A stretch of DNA of 8,767 bases, from positions 1 to 8,767 of the forward strand of contig DOJA01000281.1 of assembly GCA_003511945.1 (NCBI GenBank). Direction: 5' to 3'. This stretch comes from Phycisphaerales bacterium. Its GTDB lineage: Bacteria > Planctomycetota > Phycisphaerae > Phycisphaerales > UBA1924. The position numbers and the translations under genes were made by a program. Shown piece by piece: positions 1 to 6,031 of the stretch; position 1 is the first letter of the stretch; each line of letters starts with the position of its first letter. The notes under the pieces are model-generated. The model saw nothing but the letters and a program-made list of their open reading frames with translations, had not been told where the DNA came from and made no database searches.

Positions 1-13
1 GTGGGGGCGGGGC

Positions 14-1273
14 TCACAGACCACCTCGGCGCGGCACAAGGCCGGACTCAGCCAGGCGCGAGAGCACCTGCTCGCCCTTGGCGAGCCAGGTCTCGCGCTC
101 CACGCGCCGGCGGCGCGCTTCGGGGTCTCCGGGCTGACTGAGGGCCGCGCGGATGGCCTGCGCGAACGCCTGGGGGCCTCGGGCCTCGCGGACAAATCCG
201 GCGTAGTGCGCCAGTTCGTCAAAGCCCGTCGAGACGACCGGGCGTCCGACCGCGAGGTACTCCTTCAGTTTGACGGGGTTGCAGGCCCGGATCCACGGGC
301 TGTCGTTCCAGGGCATGATGAGGACATCGCAGGACGCCATGTAGGACGCGACGCGCTCGTAGGGACGCTGGCCCAACAGGTGGACATTGGGGAGCGGGCA
401 CCACCCCTCGGGGAGCGAGCAGGCCCCGATCATGACGAAGGTGACATCAGAGAGCAGGCGGGCGACCTCGACGAACAGCGGAGGGTCGAAGGTGTGGGCG
501 TCGATCCCGCCGATGAACCCGACGCGCGGACGGGGCAGGGCGCGGACATCGTCGGGCTCGTCCTTGTCTCGCCCCGCGGCGGAGAACATGTCAAAGTCCA
601 CGCCGTGGTCGATGAAGAGGGCGGGCGTGCTCTCGTTGCGTTCCTCGTTCATCAGCGAGCGGGAGCAGTAGACGGTGAACTCGGCGCGGTCCTTGAGGGA
701 GCGGTCGTAGCCCCGGATCCGCACCGGGTCGACGCCCGCGAAGGCCTCGTACCGGTCGGTGCGCTGGTAGACGACGCCCACGGCGTTCAAGCGGTCGGTG
801 TAGGGCGCCCCGGGGGGGCAGGCCACCCACACCAGCGGGCGCCGGATGCCCAGGCGCCGGGCGGCGCGGCGGACCTGCGCGGGCAGCAGGGCGCCGGTCA
901 CCACGCCCCCCGCGCGTCCCGGGGCGGCCAGGGGACTGAAGACCGCGAAATCGTCGCGCACGCGGACCAGCCCGCGCCGGAGGGAGCGCAGCTTGCGGGC
1001 GACGCGCTTGAAGAACATGGCGCCCTCGCCCAGGCGGGGGACGCGCATGCCGATCGAGTTGATGTACAGGACGGGGACGACGCGCGAGAGTTCGCGCATC
1101 ATCTGCATGTCGAAGTGCCCGCGGTTGTGGTACCACCAGTCCTCGCCACCGAAGCAGATCACGCCGTCGAAGGCGCGGGTGTCCGGCGGATCGGTCGGAG
1201 CGGGGCGCGCCGGCCCTCCGGAGGGCGCCCCCGTGGTCATCGTTCCGTGATCCGCGTCGAGCGCGGCGGTCAT
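14..1273 (-). CDS. GT-B glycosyltransferase, GT4/TuaH-like
   Basis: This 419-residue cytoplasmic glycosyltransferase probably adds a further sugar to the repeat unit. The N-terminal half opens with GVICFGGEDWWYHNRGHFDM (37-56) then QMMREL and VLYINSIGMR (68-77). This Trp/His-rich opening occurs in glycan-cluster transferases of the TuaH-like kind. The C-terminal domain starts with VGFIGGID (251-258). The donor-binding end is SCDVLIMPW (314-322) followed by NPVKLKEYLAVGRPVVSTGF (332-351), where Glu338 sits where GT4-like enzymes bind the nucleotide sugar. Residues 10-35 are Pro/Ala/Gly-rich and probably disordered. The ATG has a strong GAGGAG 5 bases upstream (1279-1284), better than the next ATG at 1240. 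It lies 38 bases after the dehydrogenase stop, so it has its own ribosome loading rather than overlap coupling. The donor and acceptor sugars are unknown. Confidence 0.87.
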   Translation of the reverse strand: MTAALDADHGTMTTGAPSGGPARPAPTDPPDTRAFDGVICFGGEDWWYHNRGHFDMQMMRELSRVVPVLYINSIGMRVPRLGEGAMFFKRVARKLRSLRRGLVRVRDDFAVFSPLAAPGRAGGVVTGALLPAQVRRAARRLGIRRPLVWVACPPGAPYTDRLNAVGVVYQRTDRYEAFAGVDPVRIRGYDRSLKDRAEFTVYCSRSLMNEERNESTPALFIDHGVDFDMFSAAGRDKDEPDDVRALPRPRVGFIGGIDAHTFDPPLFVEVARLLSDVTFVMIGACSLPEGWCPLPNVHLLGQRPYERVASYMASCDVLIMPWNDSPWIRACNPVKLKEYLAVGRPVVSTGFDELAHYAGFVREARGPQAFAQAIRAALSQPGDPEARRRRVERETWLAKGEQVLSRLAESGLVPRRGGL

Positions 1274-1311
1274 CTCTGCTCCTCGTTCGGGCTCCCTGCG
1301 GGGACCAGGTG

Positions 1312-2703
1312 CTACGCGCGGACCAGGCGGTCGCCCATCAGGCCCTCGAACGGGCGCAGGGCGTCCCGGGTGTCGATCACGAGGCGCGCGTGCTCCGCGA
1401 GAGCGCCGTAGTCAAAGGCGGAGTGGTTCGTGCTCACCAGCACCGCGTCGAAGCGCCGGATGTTCTCCGGCGTGAGGTCCACGCTGGTCATCTGCAGGTC
1501 GTGCTTGCGGACCGGGTACGAGACGGGCACCAGCGGGTCAGAGTACTCGACCTGAGCCCCGCGCCGGCGGAGCAGTTCGATGAGCTCGAACGAGGGGGAC
1601 TCGCGGGTGTCGTCGACATCCGGCTTGTAGGCGAGCCCCAGGACGAGCACCTTGGCGCCCTTCACCGCGCGCCCCCGGTCGTTCATCGCCCGGGTCATGC
1701 GCTCGATGACATAGTGGGGCATCTGGGTGTTGATCTCACCCGCCAGTTCGATGAACCGGGTGGGCTTGCCGACCTCGCGGGCCTTCCAGGTGAGGTAGAA
1801 GGGATCGATCGGGATGCAGTGCCCGCCCAGCCCGGGTCCGGGGAAGAAGGGCATGTAGCCGAAGGGCTTGGTCGAGGCGGCCCGGACGACCTCCCACACA
1901 TCCACGCCCATCTCGGTCAGGACGAGCTTCATCTCGTTGACCAGGGCGATGTTCACGGCGCGGAAGATGTTCTCCAGGAGCTTGGCGGCCTCGGCGACCT
2001 CGGCGGTGCTGACGGGGACCACCTGGTCCACGCCGCGCCGGTAGACGAGGGTGGCGAGTTCGGTCGAAGCGTCGTCGATCCCGCCGACGAGCTTGGGGAT
2101 GGTCTGCGTGCTGTGGCTCTTGCGCCCCGGGTCCTCGCGCTCGGGGCTGAAGGCGACGAAGAAGTCCTCGCCGGGCTTGAGGTGCGGGGCGTGGGTGGCG
2201 GCGGCGCGCATCGCGGGGAGGAAGTCGTCGCGGGTCGTGCCCGGGTAGGTGGTCGACTCGAGCACCACGAGCTGCCCGGCGCGCAGGGTGCGCCCGATCA
2301 TGTCCGCGGTCACGAGGACATACGAGAGGTCCGGCTCCTGGTGGCGCCCCAGCGGCGTGGGCACGCAGACAATCACGACATCCGCCTCCCCCAGGCGGGT
2401 GAAGTCGGTGGTGGCCTCGAAGCGGTCGCTCTCCGAGAGGTCGGTCGTCACCTCGGCGCCGAGGTGCTTAAGGTAGTTCTCACCCCGCGCGAGCATGGCC
2501 ACCTTCTTCTCGTCCACATCGAAGCCCAGCACGGGCAGCCCGCCCCGGTGAAGAGTGTGCGCGAGGGGCAGCCCGACATACCCCAGCCCGACCACGCCGA
2601 CGACGGCGCTGGCGGACTCGATCTTCGTCTTGAGCGCCTTGAACGCCGACATGCTCGTGCTCCCGCCCCGCGGCGCCGTCATGGTTGCCGTACCGTTCCT
2701 CAT
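1312..2703 (-). CDS. wbpA: Nucleotide-sugar 6-dehydrogenase, WbpA-type (UDP-GlcNAc to UDP-GlcNAcA)
   Basis: This 463-residue cytoplasmic enzyme oxidises C6 of a UDP-sugar to a carboxylate with two NAD+. The N-terminal Rossmann domain has VVGVVGLGYVGLPLA (34-48, GxGxxG at 39-44) and VCVPTP (112-117). The central helix and substrate region include VVLESTTYPGTT (146-157), FSPERE (185-190) and AEAAKLLENIFRAVNIALVNE (237-257), with the conserved Lys241. The catalytic cysteine is in GLGGHCIPIDPFYLTWKA (291-308), Cys296. The C-terminal domain begins at VLVLGLAYKPDVDDTRESP (352-370). The GGHCIPIDPFYL form is that of WbpA/UDP-GlcNAc dehydrogenases rather than the GGxCFPKD form of UDP-glucose dehydrogenase, so UDP-GlcNAcA is the likeliest product. 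About 30 extra N-terminal residues precede the fold, and a later start at 2652 is possible. The gene ends in TAG, 38 bases before the next start. No WbpB/D/E genes are in the window, so any further conversion would need genes elsewhere. Confidence 0.9.
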   Translation of the reverse strand: MRNGTATMTAPRGGSTSMSAFKALKTKIESASAVVGVVGLGYVGLPLAHTLHRGGLPVLGFDVDEKKVAMLARGENYLKHLGAEVTTDLSESDRFEATTDFTRLGEADVVIVCVPTPLGRHQEPDLSYVLVTADMIGRTLRAGQLVVLESTTYPGTTRDDFLPAMRAAATHAPHLKPGEDFFVAFSPEREDPGRKSHSTQTIPKLVGGIDDASTELATLVYRRGVDQVVPVSTAEVAEAAKLLENIFRAVNIALVNEMKLVLTEMGVDVWEVVRAASTKPFGYMPFFPGPGLGGHCIPIDPFYLTWKAREVGKPTRFIELAGEINTQMPHYVIERMTRAMNDRGRAVKGAKVLVLGLAYKPDVDDTRESPSFELIELLRRRGAQVEYSDPLVPVSYPVRKHDLQMTSVDLTPENIRRFDAVLVSTNHSAFDYGALAEHARLVIDTRDALRPFEGLMGDRLVRA

Positions 2704-3188
2704 GGTGTCTTCTCCCCGGAAATGAACCCGCGGACCGTGCTCAGGAGCGACTCGCTCGCCCACGGGCCGACCCGGCCCGCGGCGGCGACCTCGTCCAGCC
2801 GGTCGAGCCGGTCCTTCAACTCGTTCTCGTCAAACGCGACGGCCACCTTCCCCAGCTCGAGGAAGCGCTGCGCCGTCGCCAACTGATGGTCGTTCCTCGT
2901 CTCTTTCAGTTCGCCCCGCCGGGGCATCACAAGGATCGGCTTGCCCGTCGTCATCGCGGTGATGATCGAGCCCATGCCCGCGTGCGCGACGATGACCTTG
3001 GCTTCCGCGACCCGCTGGGCGAACTCGGGCGGCTGCAGGAACTGAGTCCACTTCACATGGCCGGGGCGCCACTCGGTGGGGCCGATCTGCGCAAAGACAT
3101 CGCCCCGGCGGCGTTCGCCGGCCCACTCGTCCACCGCGCGGACCATCCGGTCGAACGGCATCTGCGCTCCCACGGTCACGAAGATCAC
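2700..3188 (-). CDS. pssE: PssE/Alg13-like glycosyltransferase subunit
   Basis: This 162-residue protein is the C-terminal, nucleotide-sugar-binding half of the split GT-B enzyme whose other half is the adjacent PssD. It starts with the family N-terminus IFVTVGAQMPFDRMVRAVDEW (2-22). It then carries the donor-binding segment VAHAGMGSIITAMTTGKPIL (67-86), VMPRRGELKETRNDHQ (87-102) and LATAQRF, matching the glycosyltransferase family 28 C-terminal domain. His69, Gly71 and the DHQ at 100-102 are the expected nucleotide-contact region. The length is typical of PssE/EpsF proteins, and no membrane segment is seen, so it should be held at the membrane by PssD. The start is GTG, in a 4-base GTGA overlap with pssD, and the TGA overlaps the dehydrogenase ATG by 4 bases. 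Lying directly before a uronic-acid-forming dehydrogenase suggests a UDP-hexuronic acid donor. Confidence 0.88.
   Translation of the reverse strand: MIFVTVGAQMPFDRMVRAVDEWAGERRRGDVFAQIGPTEWRPGHVKWTQFLQPPEFAQRVAEAKVIVAHAGMGSIITAMTTGKPILVMPRRGELKETRNDHQLATAQRFLELGKVAVAFDENELKDRLDRLDEVAAAGRVGPWASESLLSTVRGFISGEKTP
2712..2717 (-). promoter_or_regulatory. Shine-Dalgarno site fixing the dehydrogenase start
   Basis: GGGGAG lies 8 bases before the ATG at 2703, inside the end of pssE. It favours this start, which also forms an ATGA overlap, over the in-frame ATG codons at 2763 (60 bases upstream), 2682 and 2652. Confidence 0.65.
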
Positions 3189-3661
3189 AGCACGCTCCCC
3201 GCGTACCTCGGCCCACCTTCTTCGGCCAGATGCGCCCATTGCGTCAGCCAAAGGTCGGCGTGTTCCCGGACCAGCGTCCCCGTCATGGACAACCGCTCGA
3301 CATTGGCGATGCTGTCGATCCACACGGTCCGGGCGCCCAGGATGCGTCCCAGCCGGATGGCGAAGTACCCCGGGGCCGCGCCGGTCGAGATCACCACATG
3401 CGGGCGCGTCCGGGCCATGATCCACGCGAGGCGCAGGCCCATCTTCAGCAGCCCGAACTTGTCCCAGCGGGTGGCGTCGTTGATGAGGTGGAACCGCTCG
3501 CCGGCGACATCCGTCCGATAACCCTCGTTGACCGTGACATAAGTCACCCGGTGCCCTTCGAAGGCGGGGCGCAGGCGCAGCAGCTGGACCCAGTGCCCGC
3601 CGCCCGAGGCGATGGCCAAGATGCGTTTGGGCTCCGTTTGTGGCGAGGCGCGGCTGTTCAT
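3185..3661 (-). CDS. pssD: PssD/Alg14-like glycosyltransferase subunit
   Basis: This 158-residue protein is the N-terminal, acceptor-binding half of a split GT-B glycosyltransferase. In eukaryotes Alg14 recruits Alg13. In rhizobia PssD works with PssE as a glucuronosyltransferase on the lipid-linked glucose. Signatures are the glycine-rich ASGGGHWVQLLRLRPAF (18-34), STGAAPGYFAIRLG (92-105), DSIANVERLSMTG (116-128), and the family's C-terminal end with QWAHL and YAGSVL (141-158). KFGLLKMGLRLAWIMA (68-83) is hydrophobic and may help it sit on the membrane. The length is usual for the family. The ATG overlaps the deacetylase stop as ATGA, with only GGAG 8 bases upstream. The TGA overlaps the GTG of the PssE partner by 4 bases, which suits equal output of two subunits. 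The sugar transferred is inferred only from the neighbours. Confidence 0.88.
   Translation of the reverse strand: MNSRASPQTEPKRILAIASGGGHWVQLLRLRPAFEGHRVTYVTVNEGYRTDVAGERFHLINDATRWDKFGLLKMGLRLAWIMARTRPHVVISTGAAPGYFAIRLGRILGARTVWIDSIANVERLSMTGTLVREHADLWLTQWAHLAEEGGPRYAGSVL
3195..3200 (-). promoter_or_regulatory. Shine-Dalgarno site fixing the pssE GTG start
   Basis: GGGGAG lies 6 bases before the GTG at 3188, inside the end of pssD. The frame stays open upstream to 3425, but that stretch mirrors pssD. The site, the GTGA overlap and the family's usual N-terminus (M-I-F-V-T-V-G) all point to 3188. Confidence 0.75.
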
Positions 3662-4329
3662 GACCCGTGCTCCGAGAACAGCTCCGAGAGCGTAGCCGCC
3701 CTGAGCCCCGCGGACCGCGCCCGCGTGAGAAGAAGATCGGTCACCTTCAGCACGAACTCCGCCCGCGCAGGGTGCTCGCGCTCACGGTCCATGTCGTGGA
3801 GCAGCACCACCGCCCCGGAGTCTTGCTCGACGCGCCGCCACACGGATTCCGGATCGGGGAGCGGGGAGCCGAACGGGGTGGTGTCGCCCGAGTCGATCGT
3901 CCACCAGTCCACCGGGGCTCGGCGCGTGCGGAGGGTTCGCCAGTGGGCGGCGCAGAGCTTGCCGAAGGGCGGGCGGAAGCGGGCGTCGGAGGGCAGCCAG
4001 CGGGATAGCGCGGCGTAGCCCTCGTCGACATCGCGCGCGGCGCGCGCGCCGGCGACGCGCCAGCCATTGAGGTGCTCCATCGTGTGGCAGGCGCACTCAT
4101 GCCCCGCGTCGCGCACGCGGTCGGCGACGGTCGGGTGAGCGAGCGCGTTGCGGCCGAGAAGGAAAAAGGTGGCCCGCGCGCCGTGGCGTGCGAGCGTGTC
4201 GAGCACACGGGGCGTCAGGTCGGCGCCCGGGCCGTCGTCGTAGGTCAGGCACAGCATCCGGCGCTCGGCGCAGCGCTGGCGCATCCGGGCGACCGCCCCC
4301 CGGCGCATCAGCTGGGGCCAGGGGTTCAT
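3658..4329 (-). CDS. Polysaccharide deacetylase, carbohydrate esterase family 4 (NodB-like)
   Basis: This 223-residue metal-dependent deacetylase removes N-acetyl (or O-acetyl) groups from sugars. All five NodB motifs are present. Motif 1 is TYDDGP (29-34), with catalytic-base Asp31 and metal ligand Asp32. Motif 2 is HTMEH (82-86), with metal ligands His82 and His86. Motif 3 is RPPFG (119-123). Motif 4 is DWWTIDSGD (141-149). Motif 5 is LLHD (176-179), with His178. The protein is expected to be active. It is little more than the catalytic domain. The short N-terminus, MNPWPQLMRRGAVARMRQRC, is basic with no hydrophobic core, so no signal peptide or anchor is visible. Five cysteines (20, 27, 79, 81, 126) also fit a cytoplasmic site. 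This is odd for the family, which mostly acts outside the membrane. Its ATG overlaps the preceding stop as ATGA, and no good Shine-Dalgarno is visible, so translation probably depends on coupling. NodB itself is a cytoplasmic precedent. Confidence 0.9.
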   Translation of the reverse strand: MNPWPQLMRRGAVARMRQRCAERRMLCLTYDDGPGADLTPRVLDTLARHGARATFFLLGRNALAHPTVADRVRDAGHECACHTMEHLNGWRVAGARAARDVDEGYAALSRWLPSDARFRPPFGKLCAAHWRTLRTRRAPVDWWTIDSGDTTPFGSPLPDPESVWRRVEQDSGAVVLLHDMDREREHPARAEFVLKVTDLLLTRARSAGLRAATLSELFSEHGS

Positions 4330-5342
4330 GACGGACTGGATCCGACCGTGGCGTGGTGCTGGGTGGAGACACGACCGGGCGCATCACGCGCCGGGGGCTC
4401 GTGCATCCATTCGGCGCGTCGGCGCCAGACCTCCCGCCACGACGCGCGGCTCTCGGCGCCCAGCGATGGGCGGATCGCGTGGATCGCGCCCCACGCCAGC
4501 GAGTTCGTCAGGCACCAGACAGAGAGGAGGCGCACGCCGAGCCACGCGCTCGGGGCTGACCAGTGACGCCGGATGAGCTGCGCCTTCGCTCGGAGAAGGC
4601 GGACGAGCTTGTCGGCGCGGACCTTCTCGCTCGCGCCGCCGTAGTGGACGATGACCGCGCCCGGGGTGAAGCGGGGGCGGGCTCCGATCGCGCGGGCGCG
4701 GAGGCAGAGATCGGCCTCTTCGCCGTACATGAAGAAGGCGGGGTCGAAGCCGCCCAGTCGCTCCCACAGCTCGCGCTCGATGAGGAAGAAGCAGCCGGTG
4801 ACGATGTCGACCTCGCGCTCGGTGTCGCGGCTCCAGCAGCCCATCGCCTCGCGGTCGAAGAGGCGCGAGCCGCGGAACGCGCCCGTCAGGCCGCACGCGC
4901 GGCACAGCACGCTCCACATTGTCTGACGGCGCCAGCACGAGGTGGGGTTGAGCGAACGGTCGGCGAACAGCGTCCTCCCGCCCCAGATTCCCGCGTGCGG
5001 GCGTGAACGGGCGAAGGCGACCAGGCGCTCGGCCGCGCGGTCCAGGACAACGGTGTCGGGGTTGAGAAGCAGAAGGAGGTCGGCGCGGGCCTCGCGGGCG
5101 GCGAGGTTGTTGGCGGCGGCGAAGCCGATGTTCTCACGCAGCCGGATGAGGCGCACCTGTGGGAACTCGCGGGCGATGGCCTCGGCGCTGGCGTCCTTCG
5201 AGTCGTTATCGACGACGATGACCTCGTGGGCGAGGGCGGGCGTCTCCCGCGCGAGGGAGCGGAGGGCCTCGAGCGTCATATCCCGCGTGTTGTACGAGAT
5301 GACGATGACGGTCAGTTCCGGTGTGCTCGTCGCGCTGGTCAT
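4326..5342 (-). CDS. Glycosyltransferase family 2, WbbL/rhamnosyltransferase-like
   Basis: This 338-residue GT-A fold enzyme should add one sugar to the growing lipid-linked repeat unit at the cytoplasmic face of the membrane. The N-terminal nucleotide-binding part reads LTVIVISYNTRD (10-21) and VIVVDNDSKDAS (41-52). NIGFAAANN (71-79) and LLLNPDTVVLD (91-101) hold the metal-binding Asp region. The acceptor side has VDIVTGCFFLIERELWERLGG (178-198) followed by FFMYGEEADLCLR (203-215), the usual acidic pair before the catalytic region, and HYGGAS (233-238). This arrangement is typical of COG1216 rhamnosyltransferase-like enzymes such as WbbL, but the actual sugar cannot be read from it. The C-terminus (about 255-338) is partly hydrophobic and may sit on the membrane. 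The ATG has AGGAG 11 bases upstream and overlaps the preceding stop as ATGA. The gene's own stop overlaps the deacetylase start the same way. Confidence 0.9.
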   Translation of the reverse strand: MTSATSTPELTVIVISYNTRDMTLEALRSLARETPALAHEVIVVDNDSKDASAEAIAREFPQVRLIRLRENIGFAAANNLAAREARADLLLLLNPDTVVLDRAAERLVAFARSRPHAGIWGGRTLFADRSLNPTSCWRRQTMWSVLCRACGLTGAFRGSRLFDREAMGCWSRDTEREVDIVTGCFFLIERELWERLGGFDPAFFMYGEEADLCLRARAIGARPRFTPGAVIVHYGGASEKVRADKLVRLLRAKAQLIRRHWSAPSAWLGVRLLSVWCLTNSLAWGAIHAIRPSLGAESRASWREVWRRRAEWMHEPPARDAPGRVSTQHHATVGSSPS

Positions 5343-6031
5343 GGGTGCGCGGGCTCCTTCTCAAGGAGGCCGAACTCGCGGGGGGGCAGGATCGCGGGAT
5401 CGACCGCGCGGCTCATGACCAGCGCACGCGGGGTGGCGGTGGTCACCGAGAATCCCTCGCGCTGGTACATCGCGATGGCGCCGCGGTTGTGGGCCTCGAC
5501 CCGGAGGCGGACCTCGGAGCGGTCGTGGATCGCGGCGCGGTGCTCGCAGAGCGCGACGAGGCGCTGCCCGAGGCCCTGGCCTCGCGCCCGGGGCGCGACC
5601 GCGATCAGTTCGAGCCACAGACGCTCAGCGCGGGCGGGGCTGACAGCGCCGATCGGGCTTGGCGCCGGCGCAGCGCGCGCGGTGAAGCGGTGGCGGAGGA
5701 TTCGCCACAGGGCGATGGGGCGGAGGGCCAGGACAACCGGGTCGCGCCAGGACGGGCGGCCGAACCGACGGCGTTCGCGCTTCCACACGGACTCGTCGAG
5801 GATGACCAGCAGCAGCGCTACGCACTCGGAGGCGCGCCTCACGGCCCAGACTTCGGCCGCCGCGGACGCGATCGCCCCGCGCCACCAGCGCTCGGCGGCA
5901 CGGCGCGAGGCCTGCCAGCGCGCCGTGGTCGGGAACGACGCGCGGCAGATCGACGCGAGCGCGGGCGCGTCGCCGGGCGTCGCCCTTCGGATGACCAGCG
6001 CACCGACGGGATCGTCGACGGGGTCAGTCAC
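5339..6031 (-). CDS. GNAT-family N-acetyltransferase (RimI-like)
   Basis: This 230-residue protein probably transfers acetyl from acetyl-CoA to an amino group, likely on a sugar or sugar nucleotide given the setting. The fold starts at LVIRRATPGDAPAL (12-25). The acetyl-CoA pyrophosphate loop is RARGQGLG (148-155), after strand LWLELIAV. The C-terminal motif is EAHNRGAIAMYQREGF (179-194), with the usual Asn182 and Tyr189. Between the strand at 71-79 and the strand at 138-145 lies an unusually long insertion with a basic and hydrophobic stretch, DPVVLALRPIALWRILRHRF (97-116). It may pack as an extra helix or touch the membrane. The GTG start overlaps the preceding stop by 8 bases (GTGACTGA), and its own TGA overlaps the next ATG by 4. 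It is far from the CelD-like neighbour in sequence, so the two are not a recent duplication. The substrate is unknown. Confidence 0.8.
   Translation of the reverse strand: MTDPVDDPVGALVIRRATPGDAPALASICRASFPTTARWQASRRAAERWWRGAIASAAAEVWAVRRASECVALLLVILDESVWKRERRRFGRPSWRDPVVLALRPIALWRILRHRFTARAAPAPSPIGAVSPARAERLWLELIAVAPRARGQGLGQRLVALCEHRAAIHDRSEVRLRVEAHNRGAIAMYQREGFSVTTATPRALVMSRAVDPAILPPREFGLLEKEPAHP

Noticed and set aside
1290..1306. Small hairpin in the 38-base gap between the dehydrogenase and the GT-B gene
   Set aside because: Only about a 4-base stem (TCCC/GGGA around CGCA) with no following T-run, so it is neither a terminator nor a convincing regulatory structure.
206..1411. A 401-codon open frame on the plus strand
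   Set aside because: It is antisense to the GT-B glycosyltransferase, whose motifs and ribosome binding site are clear. Its own translation is low-complexity and unrecognisable.
1309..2886. A 525-codon open frame on the plus strand
   Set aside because: It runs antisense to the well-supported dehydrogenase and the end of pssE. Its protein is a low-complexity mix rich in His, Asp, Glu, Gly, Val and Leu with no recognisable domain, as expected from the mirror of GC-rich coding DNA.
3189..3425. N-terminal extension of the pssE frame
   Set aside because: It mirrors pssD in another frame. The family N-terminus begins exactly at the GTG at 3188, which has a good Shine-Dalgarno site.
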